A stretch of 64,000 nucleotides of DNA from contig NZ_LZSV01000011.1 of the NCBI RefSeq assembly GCF_001665605.1, positions 62,001-126,000 on the forward strand, given 5' to 3'. This DNA comes from Mycobacterium sp. 852014-50255_SCH5639931. Its GTDB lineage: Bacteria > Actinomycetota > Actinomycetes > Mycobacteriales > Mycobacteriaceae. Positions 45,195 through 54,465 of the stretch are shown piece by piece. The notes beneath the pieces were generated by a model. The model saw nothing but the letters and a program-made list of their open reading frames with translations, was not told the origin of the DNA and searched no databases. Numbering within the stretch: the stretch's first letter is position 1; the number at the start of each line of letters is the position of its first letter. Made by a program: the position numbers and the translations under genes.

Positions 45195-45620
45195 ATGCAG
45201 CAAACACAATGGGAGCCCCGCACGCCCGGAATCGCTGGTTGTGGGGCCGCCGGTGTTCTGATGGCTATCGCCAGTGTGACGGTGGTCACAGACGCGCCGG
45301 GGCAGATTCTCACAGGGATTGCCGCGGTGGGTCTGCTCTTGTTTGCGGGCGCGACGTGGCGCGCGCGGCCCAAGCTGGCAATTACCGCCGACGGCTTGTT
45401 GCTCCGGGGATGGTTCCGGACGCAGGTATTACGGCCCGACGACATCAAGATCATCCGAATCATCGAGTTCCGCCGCTACGGACGCAAAAACCGGCTACTT
45501 GAGGTCGAAACCGCCGACGGCGGGCTGGTTCTGTTCTCTCGCTGGGACCTCGGGACGGACCCGCTAGAGGTGCTCGACGCGCTGACCGCCGCCGGTTATG
45601 CGGGCCGTCACCCGCACTGA
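45195..45620 (+). CDS. PH-domain membrane protein (Rv0010c-like)
   Basis: A 141-aa protein, the same length as Rv0010c. Two hydrophobic segments (about residues 16-36 and 40-55) precede a bacterial PH-like (bPH2/low-molecular-weight antigen MTB12-unrelated) beta domain, visible as LAITADGLLLRGWFRTQVL and KIIRIIEFRRYGRKNRLLEV. ATG 45195 (MQQTQWEPR) gives the conserved length. It converges with ppiA with 22 bases between the stops. Its function is unknown; position beside crgA and cwsA suggests the cell envelope. Confidence 0.85.
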   Translation: MQQTQWEPRTPGIAGCGAAGVLMAIASVTVVTDAPGQILTGIAAVGLLLFAGATWRARPKLAITADGLLLRGWFRTQVLRPDDIKIIRIIEFRRYGRKNRLLEVETADGGLVLFSRWDLGTDPLEVLDALTAAGYAGRHPH

Positions 45621-45642
45621 TCAGAGCGGCCGGCGGCCCAGC

Positions 45643-46191
45643 TTACGAGATGGTGATCGACTCGATGACCACCGGCTCGGTCGGGCGGTCGTTGGCGTCG
45701 GTGGACGTCGTCGCGATCGCCTCGACCACCCGCTGCGATTCCGGGTCCGTCACTTCGCCGAAGATCGTGTGCCGACGGTTCAGGTGGGGTGTCTTGCCGA
45801 CCGTGATGAAGAACTGGGAGCCGTTGGTGCCGGGGCCCGCGTTCGCCATCGCCAGCAGGTACGGCTTGTCGAATTGCAGTTCGGGGTGGAACTCGTCGGC
45901 GAACTTGTAGCCCGGGCCGCCGCGACCGGTGCCGGTCGGGTCGCCGCCCTGGATCATGAAGCCCTGGATCACCCGGTGGAAGACCGCGCCATCGTAGAAC
46001 GGACCGGAGGACCCGCCCGATGCGTTCTGGGTCGAGTACTCCTTGGTGCCCTGCGCCAGGCCAACGAAGTTGGCGACGGTCTTGGGCGCGTGGTTTCCGA
46101 ACAGGGCGACTTTGATGTCGCCGCGGTTGGTGTGGAGCGTGGCGGTAGCGGTCTGATGGGGGCTGTTGGTCACGGCATGAGAGTCTGCCAC
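45643..46191 (-). CDS. ppiA: Cyclophilin-type peptidyl-prolyl isomerase PpiA
   Basis: A 182-aa cyclophilin, the length of Mtb PpiA (Rv0009). It catalyses cis-trans isomerisation of Xaa-Pro bonds. Signature segments are [20 protein letters not shown] (containing the catalytic Arg), [20 protein letters not shown] and [14 protein letters not shown] 46191 fits the family length and gives the [10 protein letters not shown] start; an upstream codon at 46212 is less likely. It is divergent from cwsA across 128 bases. Confidence 0.96.
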   Translation of the reverse strand: MADSHAVTNSPHQTATATLHTNRGDIKVALFGNHAPKTVANFVGLAQGTKEYSTQNASGGSSGPFYDGAVFHRVIQGFMIQGGDPTGTGRGGPGYKFADEFHPELQFDKPYLLAMANAGPGTNGSQFFITVGKTPHLNRRHTIFGEVTDPESQRVVEAIATTSTDANDRPTEPVVIESITIS

Positions 46192-46319
46192 TACGCGTGG
46201 GCATGCCCGCACCCGGTGTCGCTCAGGTCGAGCCGCCGCCGAAACTGCGTCGCGCGCATAACGGTTTCGCCGGCGTCCCTATGCTGGCAGTCTGTTCAGC
46301 ACGCACAGAAAGGCGGCAG

Positions 46320-46754
46320 ATGGGCACAAAGGCGGAACCCCGGCTGACCCCGCGGGAGCGACTGGCTCGCGGGCTGACTTACTCGACACTGGGACCGGTG
46401 GACGTCACCCGGGGGGTCGTCGGCCTCAGTGTCCAGTCGGCTCAGTCGACCGCATCGCAAATCCGTCGCAAATACCAAGAGGGACGCCTGGCCAAGGAAC
46501 TCGCCGCGGCCCAAGAGACGCTCGCCCAAGAGCTGGCCGCCGCGCAGGAGGTGGTCGCGGGACTGCCTCAGGCGCTGCAGGACGCACGCCGGGGGCAGCG
46601 GCGCGGCAAGCGCCCGTGGGTGATCACCGGAGTCGCTGTCGCGGTCCTCGCCGGCGGCGCGGTCGCGTTCAGCGTGGTGCGGCGCTCGGTGCGGGAGAAG
46701 CCTCAGGAGCCCCAGTCGCGGCCGCCCAGCGTCGACGTGCAGCCGCGCCCCTGA
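46320..46754 (+). CDS. cwsA: Cell wall synthesis protein CwsA (Rv0008c-like)
   Basis: A 144-aa protein (145 aa in Mtb). A basic N-terminal region (TPRERLARGLTYSTLGPVDV), a long helix (about residues 45-90) with AAAQE repeats, and one membrane segment (about 102-121, VITGVAVAVLAGGAVAFSVV) match CwsA, which binds CrgA and Wag31 and supports polar growth. AAAGGCGGCAG precedes ATG 46320. It is the last gene here that keeps the Mtb order; the next gene is convergent and belongs to the accessory locus. Confidence 0.92.
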   Translation: MGTKAEPRLTPRERLARGLTYSTLGPVDVTRGVVGLSVQSAQSTASQIRRKYQEGRLAKELAAAQETLAQELAAAQEVVAGLPQALQDARRGQRRGKRPWVITGVAVAVLAGGAVAFSVVRRSVREKPQEPQSRPPSVDVQPRP

Positions 46755-46766
46755 CGACCGGCCGCC

Positions 46767-49700
46767 CTACGGCATCGCCTCGGCCCAGTCGATGTGCCCT
46801 TCGAAACCAAGCGTTCTCGCCATCTCCCGGTAGCGATCTCTGAAATGCGAGTAGGCCTCCCTATCGCATCGAGCCCGCGCCAGAAGAGCGCGCATCCGCT
46901 GCAGCCAAATCTCACGTATCGCCAGACCCTCGTCGGCCGGCGCGACCGCTAACCGCTCGATCGCGGCCTCGGCTTCGGCCACGTCACCTTCGGTCCCCCG
47001 GCCCAGCAGGGTCTCCACCAGAACGCCCGTAGTCGGGATGCCCCATGAGAGCAACTGTCCGCCACGGGCGAGATGGTCGACGGCGGCGCGCATCTGCGGT
47101 ACCGCTTGGTCGCGATCCGCTCGGCGGGCCGTCTCACGCGCCACGTACGCGTCAAGCAGCGGTAGATCGCACAAGAAGTGCCCCCCGCGCACGAACACTT
47201 CGTGGACTTCCGCCAGCAGCTTCTGCCCGCGATCACGCTCGCTATCCGTGTGGCGGTGCACCAGCGCAAGCCCCAGGGTCAACCAGGCGAAACCCAACTG
47301 GAGGTTGTCGCCGGACCGTTCGGCAATGGTTAACGCATCCTCGATCTCCCGCACCGCGGAATCGTCGGGCCGCAGCGCGCCGGACGGTATCCCCGCGGAG
47401 TAGACATAGCTGACGAGGGTGACATAGGACAGGGAGTCGGCGCCCTGCGCCACGGCCAGGCCGCGCCGCAGGTCCTCTTGCCATCCCGGACGACCCAGGG
47501 CATAGCGGGCGATGGCGCGCTGCGCGAAGCCGAGCGCCAGAGGAGACCCGAAAAGGAGGTTGCCCTTCGCGGGGTCACCGGCGGCCAGATCGATGACCCG
47601 CTGGGACAGGCGAAGCATCTCAGACCACTCACCGCTTGCCATCTTGGCCCGGATGGGCGTGAAGGACAGCCCTACCGTCAAGGTTGGATCGCCGATGGAC
47701 TCGACGAGGGTCATGGCCTCCGAAGCTAGCCGCGACGCCTCGGGCACCCGGTCCTGGTACGTGTGATCAGCCACTAGCGCTGCCATGGCGATGGCCAGCG
47801 ACGCCTTGTCGCCTGCGGCGTTGCACAACCTCCGCAATTCATCGAAACGGTCGCCAGCCACGCTCATACGGACGCGCCAGGCGGTCGCGCACAACATAGT
47901 GCGCGGTGCGATGCGCATGGCTGCTCGGTCCGGGTCCTCGGCGGGTAATGCATCGGCGATCTTTCTGGCACTTTCCCAACCCAGACGCGCCGCGGCGATG
48001 TCGCGGTAAGTCGCCCACATTGCCGCGCGCATGTGCCACCCGTAGGCATCCCGCAGGTCACCCGCAGCTTCGAGGTGTTCGGCGATCAGTGCCGCGTTCT
48101 GGTCGGCCGATTCGGGCTCGCGGGCCTCGATAGCGGCGGCCAGACGCCGGTGCATCTGGGCGCGGTCGGATATCAGTTGTGATTCGTAGGCCACGGTGCG
48201 GATCAGCGGGTGGCGGAACGCGAACTCGGCTCCCGGAGTGAAACGGACCTGGTCAATCAGCGCGGCGCTGAGGAGCCCGTCGAGGGCAGGGGCATTGCCC
48301 ACTGCGGCGAGCAACTCGGGCGTGAAGCGCGAACCGATCACCGCGGCGGCGTTCAGGGTTTGCTTGGCATCGGGATCCAGACGGTCGATGCGCGCGGCGA
48401 TGGTGGCCTGCAGGGTCGCCGGAACGGTGACGTCGGCCAGGTCTGTGGCGCACGTGAAACCGCCGCGGTCGCCCTCGAGCACTCCGCGCTCGGCGAGCTC
48501 GCGGACTATCTCCTGTGCGAAGAATGGGTTCCCGCCGGCCCGTTCGGCAACAATCGACTTGATCCCGGTGACCGACGGATCGGCGCCCAACAACTCGTCG
48601 AGCAACGTTGCGGTTTCCGACTCACTCAAGGGCGCCAACGAGATCGTCTGCGCGCCAGCTACATTGGCGAGCGCACCGCGGTACTCGGGTCGGTACGTGA
48701 TCAGCACCATCGACGGCGTTTGGGGGATGACGGTGAGCAATTCGGCCAGCAGCGACTCGCTAACCTCATCGATCCAATGCGCATCCTCGACGACGTAGAG
48801 AACCGGTTGGGTGCGCGTCAACGAGATTGAGTTGATCAATGCGGTCAGCCGCCGGCGCCGCGCGTCGGGACGGATCGTGGGGGGCGGCGTCTCCGGGTCT
48901 CTGATTCCCATCAGGTCATACAGCAGCAGCACATCCTCATCGGATGCGTCTGGCACGCTGGCGCGCACCTGCGCCCGCGCCGCCTCATCGTCGAGCTCGG
49001 TTATTCGCGCAACGTCGCGCAGCAGGCCCGCCGCCACGAGGAAGGGGACATCGCTGGTATGCGACTCGCAGAACACCGACGACACTTCGACACCACGCTG
49101 GCGGGCCATCGAGACAGCCTCGCCGGCGAGTCGCGTCTTGCCGATACCCGCCGGTCCGACGACACGAACCACACATCCCCGGCCACTCACTGATCGATCC
49201 AAAAGGCCGGTGAGCGTCGTGAGTTCGAGGTCTCGCCCTACCAACGCACCCTGCAGCGGGCTGCGTTCGTCATGCCCATCGGAAAGGCTCAGCAGACGGC
49301 GGGCCAGCACCGGGACGTCGCTGCCCTTTAAGTGAACCTCCTCGGCATCGGCCAGCACGGTGGCGTGCTGAACGAGTCGAGCGGTGGATTCGCTGAGCAT
49401 CACTCCGCCCGGCGGCGCCACCGATTCCATCCGTTGCGCCATTCCGACCTGCTCACCGATTGCGGTGTAACGGAACGGTCCGGAACCGATTTCACCGGCG
49501 ATGACCTGACCGGAGTTCAGCCCCACCCGCAACTGCAGCTCCACAGCGTCGCGATCCCGGACATCGAGAGCGAGCCGCTTGATCTCGTCCTGAATACCCA
49601 AGGCTGCCAGGCAGGCGCGAACAGCGTGGTCCTCCATTGCTACGGGCGCACCGAACACCGCCATGATTCCGTCGCCGGTGAACTTGTCCACGGTGCCCCC

Positions 49701-49940
49701 GTAGCGGTGCACCACCTCCGTGCAACGGTTGACCAGTTCGGCCATGATCTCGCGCAACCGCTCCGCACCAACGGCGGTGGCGATGTCCATGGAGTGGACT
49801 ACATCCGCGAACAGCACCGACACTTGCTTGTACTCCGCATGCGCGGCGGGCTCGGCAACCGGCGTGCCGCATCCGTGACAGAACCGCGCATTCTCGAGGA
49901 GATCGATGCCGCACGCCTCGCACGCCGCTACGGCCGTCAT
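46767..49940 (-). CDS. Adenylate/guanylate cyclase-AAA ATPase signalling protein
   Basis: A 1057-aa multidomain protein. Residues 7-24 are a zinc ribbon (two CxxC pairs). A class III cyclase domain (about 35-200) follows with FADVVHS and DKFTGDGIMAVFG metal and substrate motifs. Then comes a large AAA/STAND ATPase with Walker A VGPAGIGKTRL and Walker B VLYVVEDAHW, and a C-terminal helical TPR-like region. No LuxR helix-turn-helix was seen at the C-terminus, unlike some mycobacterial relatives. It may make cAMP or act as a nucleotide-sensing switch. ATG 49940 begins MTAVAACEACG. It is 130 bases upstream of nothing on its own strand but the methyltransferase gene end, so control of the adjacent lipid locus is possible but unproven. 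Confidence 0.87.
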   Translation of the reverse strand: MTAVAACEACGIDLLENARFCHGCGTPVAEPAAHAEYKQVSVLFADVVHSMDIATAVGAERLREIMAELVNRCTEVVHRYGGTVDKFTGDGIMAVFGAPVAMEDHAVRACLAALGIQDEIKRLALDVRDRDAVELQLRVGLNSGQVIAGEIGSGPFRYTAIGEQVGMAQRMESVAPPGGVMLSESTARLVQHATVLADAEEVHLKGSDVPVLARRLLSLSDGHDERSPLQGALVGRDLELTTLTGLLDRSVSGRGCVVRVVGPAGIGKTRLAGEAVSMARQRGVEVSSVFCESHTSDVPFLVAAGLLRDVARITELDDEAARAQVRASVPDASDEDVLLLYDLMGIRDPETPPPTIRPDARRRRLTALINSISLTRTQPVLYVVEDAHWIDEVSESLLAELLTVIPQTPSMVLITYRPEYRGALANVAGAQTISLAPLSESETATLLDELLGADPSVTGIKSIVAERAGGNPFFAQEIVRELAERGVLEGDRGGFTCATDLADVTVPATLQATIAARIDRLDPDAKQTLNAAAVIGSRFTPELLAAVGNAPALDGLLSAALIDQVRFTPGAEFAFRHPLIRTVAYESQLISDRAQMHRRLAAAIEAREPESADQNAALIAEHLEAAGDLRDAYGWHMRAAMWATYRDIAAARLGWESARKIADALPAEDPDRAAMRIAPRTMLCATAWRVRMSVAGDRFDELRRLCNAAGDKASLAIAMAALVADHTYQDRVPEASRLASEAMTLVESIGDPTLTVGLSFTPIRAKMASGEWSEMLRLSQRVIDLAAGDPAKGNLLFGSPLALGFAQRAIARYALGRPGWQEDLRRGLAVAQGADSLSYVTLVSYVYSAGIPSGALRPDDSAVREIEDALTIAERSGDNLQLGFAWLTLGLALVHRHTDSERDRGQKLLAEVHEVFVRGGHFLCDLPLLDAYVARETARRADRDQAVPQMRAAVDHLARGGQLLSWGIPTTGVLVETLLGRGTEGDVAEAEAAIERLAVAPADEGLAIREIWLQRMRALLARARCDREAYSHFRDRYREMARTLGFEGHIDWAEAMP

Positions 49941-50070
49941 CCGACCCCTTCGCCAATCCCGTGCCCCGCGTTTGCCGGGGTCCTCAAAGAATAGGCCGTT
50001 GGACGCTCCGCGAGGGGGTGTTGGCTTCACTCCGGGTTACGCCGGCGCGCAGGATCAAGGAGCGGCCGCC

Positions 50071-50958
50071 TCAATCCTTAGCAAATCGGAACAGCCGGTA
50101 CGAGGCCTCGCCGTATTCCAGTCGGCGGTAGATCAGCGAGCCGGGTCCGCCTGCGTAGTCGTGGGCTATGCCGCGCAGAAAGGCGATATTCGGCAGACGT
50201 CGGATGATCTGGTCGAAGAATCGATTCTTCTCCAGGCCGCGCATGACGTCCGCGTTGATGGCCTTACCCGATATCAGGCGCAAGGGGATGCCGGCGAGGT
50301 CCGCCTCCCAGGCGGCGATCTGGTCGGCGTAGCGGATGTCGGCGTACAGGAAGTCTCCTCCCGGGCGCAGCACCCGTTCGACCTCGGCGAAGAACCGGGG
50401 GACGTTTTGGTAGTTGATCGCGGCTTCGACATTGATCACTGCGTCGAAGGAACGATCGGGGAAGGGCAGGCTCTCGGCATTGCCCTGCACGAAGTTCAGA
50501 CCGGGTAGCTTGTGCCGCTTCCGGCAGAACTCTATGCCGACCGTGTTGAGATCCAGGCCGGTGTAGGAGGCCGGGTACAGGGTCCGCATCAGATATGAAG
50601 CACCGCCGCCGTGGCCGCAACTGACCTCCAGCACCTGTTTCCCGGCGAGATCCGTTTGGGTCGCGGTGCGGTGGTAGAGCTGAATAGGGAATCGGTCGGG
50701 CTCGTCGGAGGCCGCTAGCGGCAAGGCCATCGGCGGATCCTCCTCATATCCGTAATTGAGGAAGAGCACGTCGTCCCTCGTGAGCAGGCGGCTGAGCAAC
50801 CGATAACCGTATTTGAAGCGCAAATCCAAGAGCTGCAGCGAGATTGGGTTGCGGTTCAGCCGCTCGATCAGGCTTTCGGTTGTTGTACGTCGCAGCCGGT
50901 CATCGTGTTCAACGCAAGCCCGGCGCGGCGGGAATGGCCGAGGTAACCTGACGCCCAT
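50071..50958 (-). CDS. SAM-dependent methyltransferase, Rv2952/Fmt-like
   Basis: A class I methyltransferase closely resembling mycobacterial lipid O-methyltransferases: Rv2952 (phthiotriol/phenolphthiotriol dimycocerosates) and the Fmt type of glycopeptidolipid loci. The SAM motif is [15 protein letters not shown], followed by [20 protein letters not shown] and [39 protein letters not shown] precedes it. The start is uncertain. The ATG at 50958 gives 295 aa but shares CATG with the divergent FAAL start, and relatives align from about 20-30 residues further in, where only TTG codons are available. It predicts O-methylation of the lipid or fatty acid made by this cluster. Confidence 0.85.
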   Translation of the reverse strand: MGVRLPRPFPPRRACVEHDDRLRRTTTESLIERLNRNPISLQLLDLRFKYGYRLLSRLLTRDDVLFLNYGYEEDPPMALPLAASDEPDRFPIQLYHRTATQTDLAGKQVLEVSCGHGGGASYLMRTLYPASYTGLDLNTVGIEFCRKRHKLPGLNFVQGNAESLPFPDRSFDAVINVEAAINYQNVPRFFAEVERVLRPGGDFLYADIRYADQIAAWEADLAGIPLRLISGKAINADVMRGLEKNRFFDQIIRRLPNIAFLRGIAHDYAGGPGSLIYRRLEYGEASYRLFRFAKD

Positions 50959-52684
50959 GCTTAAGTGTCCCATTCCGACACTGCTGGCTGAACGCGCCAG
51001 TCTGCAGCCCAACCGGACGGCGTTCACGTTTATGAATTACGAACAAGACCGGGCCGGCATTGCCGAGAGCCTGACCTGGTCGCAGCTGTATCGCCGCGCG
51101 CTCAGCCTCGCGCAGGAGCTAAGGCTTCACGGGTCAAGAGGTGACCGCGCCGTGATTTTGGCGCCACAGGGACTCGACTACGTCAGCGCGTTTGTCGGCG
51201 CATTACAGGCCGGTCTCATCGCGGTTCCCCTCGGCGGCGCCAGCGACGACCGTGTCGGTGCGGTGGTGCGAGACGCATCGCCCTCCGTCGTTCTCACGAC
51301 GTCCAGCCTGGCGGCCGATATCGCCCAGTATGTCGGCTCGATGTCGAGTGAATCCGCTCCATCGATTATCGAAATCGACTCGCTGGAACTCGACTCGAAG
51401 AAAGGGCCCGCGGCGCGGTTCGACATTTCGACGGACACCGCCTATTTGCAGTACACGTCCGGCTCGACCCGCACCCCCGCGGGCGTCATGGTTTCGTACA
51501 CGAACATCATGGCCAATTTCGAGCAGATCAATGCCGGCTTCTTCGGAGACCACGGGGGTGTTGCCCCTCCGGATACCACGGTGGTGTCCTGGCTGCCGTT
51601 CTACCACGACATGGGTTTGCATCTCGGAATCATCTTTCCCATTCTGACGGGATTCCACACCGTGCTCACCAGTCCCGTCTCGTTCCTGCAGCGGCCGGCC
51701 CGGTGGATGCAATTGCTGGCAAGGAACATTCACGCCTTGTCGGCAGGGCCCAACTTTGCTTTCGATCTGGCAGCTCGGAAGACATCCGACGACGACCTGG
51801 CCGGGCTTGATCTCAGCAGCGTGCTCAGCATCCTCAACGGCAGTGAGCGGGTACAGCCGGCGACACTGCAGCGCTTCAGCGAGCGGTTCGCCTCCTTCAA
51901 CCTCCGCGACCGGGTGTTGCGACCCTCATACGGAATGGCAGAAGCAACCCTCTATGTCGCGACCCGCGAAGCGGGTCAATCACCCAGAGTTGTTGATTTT
52001 GAATCCGAAAAGCTGACCGCGGGCCTGGCGAAGCGCTGCCCCAGCGGAACCGGCACGCCCCTGGTCAGTTACGGCGCGCCCCGGTCACCGATGGTCCGCA
52101 TCGTCGATCCCGAGACCCGTTACGAGTGCCCGGCCGGAGCGACCGGCGAGATTTGGGTGCACGGCGGCAACGTCGGAGCGGGCTATTGGCAGAAACCCCA
52201 CGAGTCCGGGCAAACATTCGGCGCAACGCTCGTCGCTCCGTCGGTCGACACACCCAACGGGCCATGGCTACGAACCGGAGATATGGGTTTCCTCTCCGAC
52301 GGAGAACTTTTCATCATCGGCCGGATCAAGGATCTGCTGATCGTCTACGGGCGTAACCATTCTCCCGACGATCTCGAGGCGACGATTCAGAGCATCGCGC
52401 CGGGACGGTGCGCGGCGATCTCGGTTCCGGACGACGGGACGGAAAAGCTCGTCGCCATCATCGAGTTCAAGAGTCGCACCGACTCCAACGAAGCGGCGGT
52501 TGACGCCTTCGACGCCGTGAAACGCAAAGTCACCTCTGCGATATCCAACGTGCACGGACTGAGCGTCGCGGATCTTGTTGTGGTAGCGCCCGGTTCGATT
52601 CCCATCACCACCAGCGGCAAGGTCCGGAGGGCGGCCTGCGTCGAACGCTACCGGCAAAATCAGTTCGCCCGTTTGGACGCCTAG
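50957..52684 (+). CDS. Long-chain fatty-acyl-AMP ligase (FAAL), FadD23-like
   Basis: A 575-aa member of the FAAL family that activates a fatty acid as acyl-AMP and passes it to a PKS. Motifs: [20 protein letters not shown] (ATP loop), [25 protein letters not shown], and [20 protein letters not shown] then [19 protein letters not shown]. The text is very close to FadD23 of the Mtb sulfolipid locus as I remember it, including the ending QFARLDA. The start at ATG 50957 reads [19 protein letters not shown], aligned with family members. The partner is most likely the PKS at 57212-63595. Confidence 0.92.
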   Translation: MLKCPIPTLLAERASLQPNRTAFTFMNYEQDRAGIAESLTWSQLYRRALSLAQELRLHGSRGDRAVILAPQGLDYVSAFVGALQAGLIAVPLGGASDDRVGAVVRDASPSVVLTTSSLAADIAQYVGSMSSESAPSIIEIDSLELDSKKGPAARFDISTDTAYLQYTSGSTRTPAGVMVSYTNIMANFEQINAGFFGDHGGVAPPDTTVVSWLPFYHDMGLHLGIIFPILTGFHTVLTSPVSFLQRPARWMQLLARNIHALSAGPNFAFDLAARKTSDDDLAGLDLSSVLSILNGSERVQPATLQRFSERFASFNLRDRVLRPSYGMAEATLYVATREAGQSPRVVDFESEKLTAGLAKRCPSGTGTPLVSYGAPRSPMVRIVDPETRYECPAGATGEIWVHGGNVGAGYWQKPHESGQTFGATLVAPSVDTPNGPWLRTGDMGFLSDGELFIIGRIKDLLIVYGRNHSPDDLEATIQSIAPGRCAAISVPDDGTEKLVAIIEFKSRTDSNEAAVDAFDAVKRKVTSAISNVHGLSVADLVVVAPGSIPITTSGKVRRAACVERYRQNQFARLDA

Positions 52685-52699
52685 TACCGCGGGGTTGTT

Positions 52700-53749
52700 G
52701 TGAAACTTCCGAACCTGCTGCGCACCGAATCGGAGCGCACCGTCGCCGCCGTGCGGCATCACCTACACCACAACACCTCTCACTTCATTTGCGAAACCCA
52801 CCTGCAGCTTCCTTCGCAGCCTCCGGCCGGTTGCCGCACCCTCGTTTTGTTCGCTCACTTCGACCCCCAGGGGATCGTCGATCCTTACGTCGCCCATTAC
52901 CTCGAGGCGCTGCACGAGCTCGGAGCGACCATCGTCTTCGTCTCCGGGTCACCCACCCTCACGCCGGAATCGGTCGCTTCCATCCGCTCCCTCTGTGCCG
53001 GCATTTACACCCGCCGCACGCTGTCCCTCGACTTCGGCTCGTGGCACCTCGCATGGTCCATCCTCAGGCACCACGGCTGGTCGCTCGATCAGTTCGACCG
53101 TTTCGTCGTCGCCAACGACAGCGTGTTCGGTCCGCTCTTTCCCCTTCAAGAGATGTGGGACTCGTTCCACGACGCGGACATGTACGGTGCTATCGAAAAC
53201 ACCCAGATGATCCCCCATCTCCAATCATTTTTCCTGGCTTGGGATCTCAATTCGCGCACCCGCCCGTTCCTCAACCAGTTTTGGGACGATTTTCAGTACG
53301 TCGTCCACAAAGGCATGGTCATCTGGCGGTACGAGATCGGCATCTCCGCGCGTGCTCGTAGAGCAGGGCTAAGCGTCAAACCGTTCGTCTCCGCCGCCGC
53401 CATCGAAGCCGCCCACCCCTCCCCATCGGCATATCCGTGGGCCCGCAGACGATCCGCGCGGAACAACGGCACCCTTTACTTGTGGGACAGCCTCATCGAG
53501 GACTTCCGATTCCCCTTCCTCAAGACGAACCTGGCGCGCTATGACATGCCGTGGCATGCGTCCATGGCACGCATGCGCGACGTCATCGAGCAACACACCG
53601 CCTATCCTTTCCAACTGATCCAATCGAACATCGACAGGCTCGGTCGGAAAGCGCCCTCCCTGTTCAGCGGCTATGCCAGCCCGACGGCTAGGTGGATACG
53701 CCGTGAAGCGCGCGAAGGCTTTTCGGCCAGGACTGCAGGGTCAACATGA
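52700..53749 (+). CDS. Rhamnan synthesis protein F (RgpF)-like glycosyltransferase
   Basis: A 349-aa protein. Residues 45-230 follow the RgpF pattern: LVLFAHFDPQGIVDPYVAHY, LSLDFGSWHLAW, RFVVANDSVFGPLFPLQEMW and DMYGAIENTQMIPHLQSFFL. RgpF enzymes extend rhamnose-containing cell-surface glycans in other bacteria. Here it lies 15 bases after the FAAL gene on the same strand, so it probably adds a sugar to the lipid. GTG 52700 is the start. No membrane segment was seen, so it is likely cytoplasmic-side peripheral. Donor and acceptor are unknown. Confidence 0.75.
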   Translation: MKLPNLLRTESERTVAAVRHHLHHNTSHFICETHLQLPSQPPAGCRTLVLFAHFDPQGIVDPYVAHYLEALHELGATIVFVSGSPTLTPESVASIRSLCAGIYTRRTLSLDFGSWHLAWSILRHHGWSLDQFDRFVVANDSVFGPLFPLQEMWDSFHDADMYGAIENTQMIPHLQSFFLAWDLNSRTRPFLNQFWDDFQYVVHKGMVIWRYEIGISARARRAGLSVKPFVSAAAIEAAHPSPSAYPWARRRSARNNGTLYLWDSLIEDFRFPFLKTNLARYDMPWHASMARMRDVIEQHTAYPFQLIQSNIDRLGRKAPSLFSGYASPTARWIRREAREGFSARTAGST

Positions 53750-53763
53750 ACGACGGCGTCAGC

Positions 53764-54465
53764 TCAAATGCTGCTTACACCCACGGTCACCAGCATTAGC
53801 CCCACAACAGCGGGCACGGCGATGAGAATCCGCCGCCGATGGGCGACAGCCCATTTCTCCAGCTGCAGCATGGCCGCCTGGGTTCTTGCCGGCATCACCA
53901 GATAGCTGACGAGCGGGACCTCGACGAGAACAAGCACCACGAGGGTGAATATCACGACTGCGCCAAGTTGGGTGCCGATCGCGGCCCTCGAGGAGACGAT
54001 CATGATGAGCACGAGGAGGTAGTCGACAGGTGGCACCGTCGATAGCAAACCGACCGCAAACGCCACCCACGGATTCCCGCCTTGCAACGCACGACGGACG
54101 CGGGCCCTGAAACGTTCTGGTGCGCTTAGTGTGAGCGGTTTGAGAGCCGGCGCGGGCGGTCCGCCCGTGTACGCCGATGCTACTGCCGCGATGAATAGCG
54201 CGAGCACGCCGATGGCGATTTGAAAATAGCCGCCTGTGAAGCGGGCGACCGTGGACCTCATACCTTCCATAACCGTCGGTAGGGAATTGCCGAGCAGTGC
54301 AAAAGCGGCGAAGCCTGGAGCAATGCCCGCTGCCAGGCCGCCCACCCAGTATGCGAGAAGGTTGTGCCGGGGGCGGGGTCGTGACATCAAGACTCCGCCG
54401 ATGACAAGACGCGTCGGGTCGAGCGACACCCAAAGTGCGATCGCCAACAACGTGCCCCACATCAT
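53764..54465 (-). CDS. Gap/Sap-like glycolipid export membrane protein
   Basis: A 233-aa membrane protein with about six hydrophobic segments. It matches the Gap/Sap (glycopeptidolipid- or sulfolipid-addressing protein) family: an N-terminal [40 protein letters not shown], and a C-terminal membrane pair around [17 protein letters not shown]. Such proteins help MmpL transporters bring glycolipids to the surface. Its ATG (54465) overlaps the stop of the GT1 glycosyltransferase (ATGA). No mmpL gene is present in the window, so the partner may lie beyond 64000. Confidence 0.87.
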   Translation of the reverse strand: MMWGTLLAIALWVSLDPTRLVIGGVLMSRPRPRHNLLAYWVGGLAAGIAPGFAAFALLGNSLPTVMEGMRSTVARFTGGYFQIAIGVLALFIAAVASAYTGGPPAPALKPLTLSAPERFRARVRRALQGGNPWVAFAVGLLSTVPPVDYLLVLIMIVSSRAAIGTQLGAVVIFTLVVLVLVEVPLVSYLVMPARTQAAMLQLEKWAVAHRRRILIAVPAVVGLMLVTVGVSSI

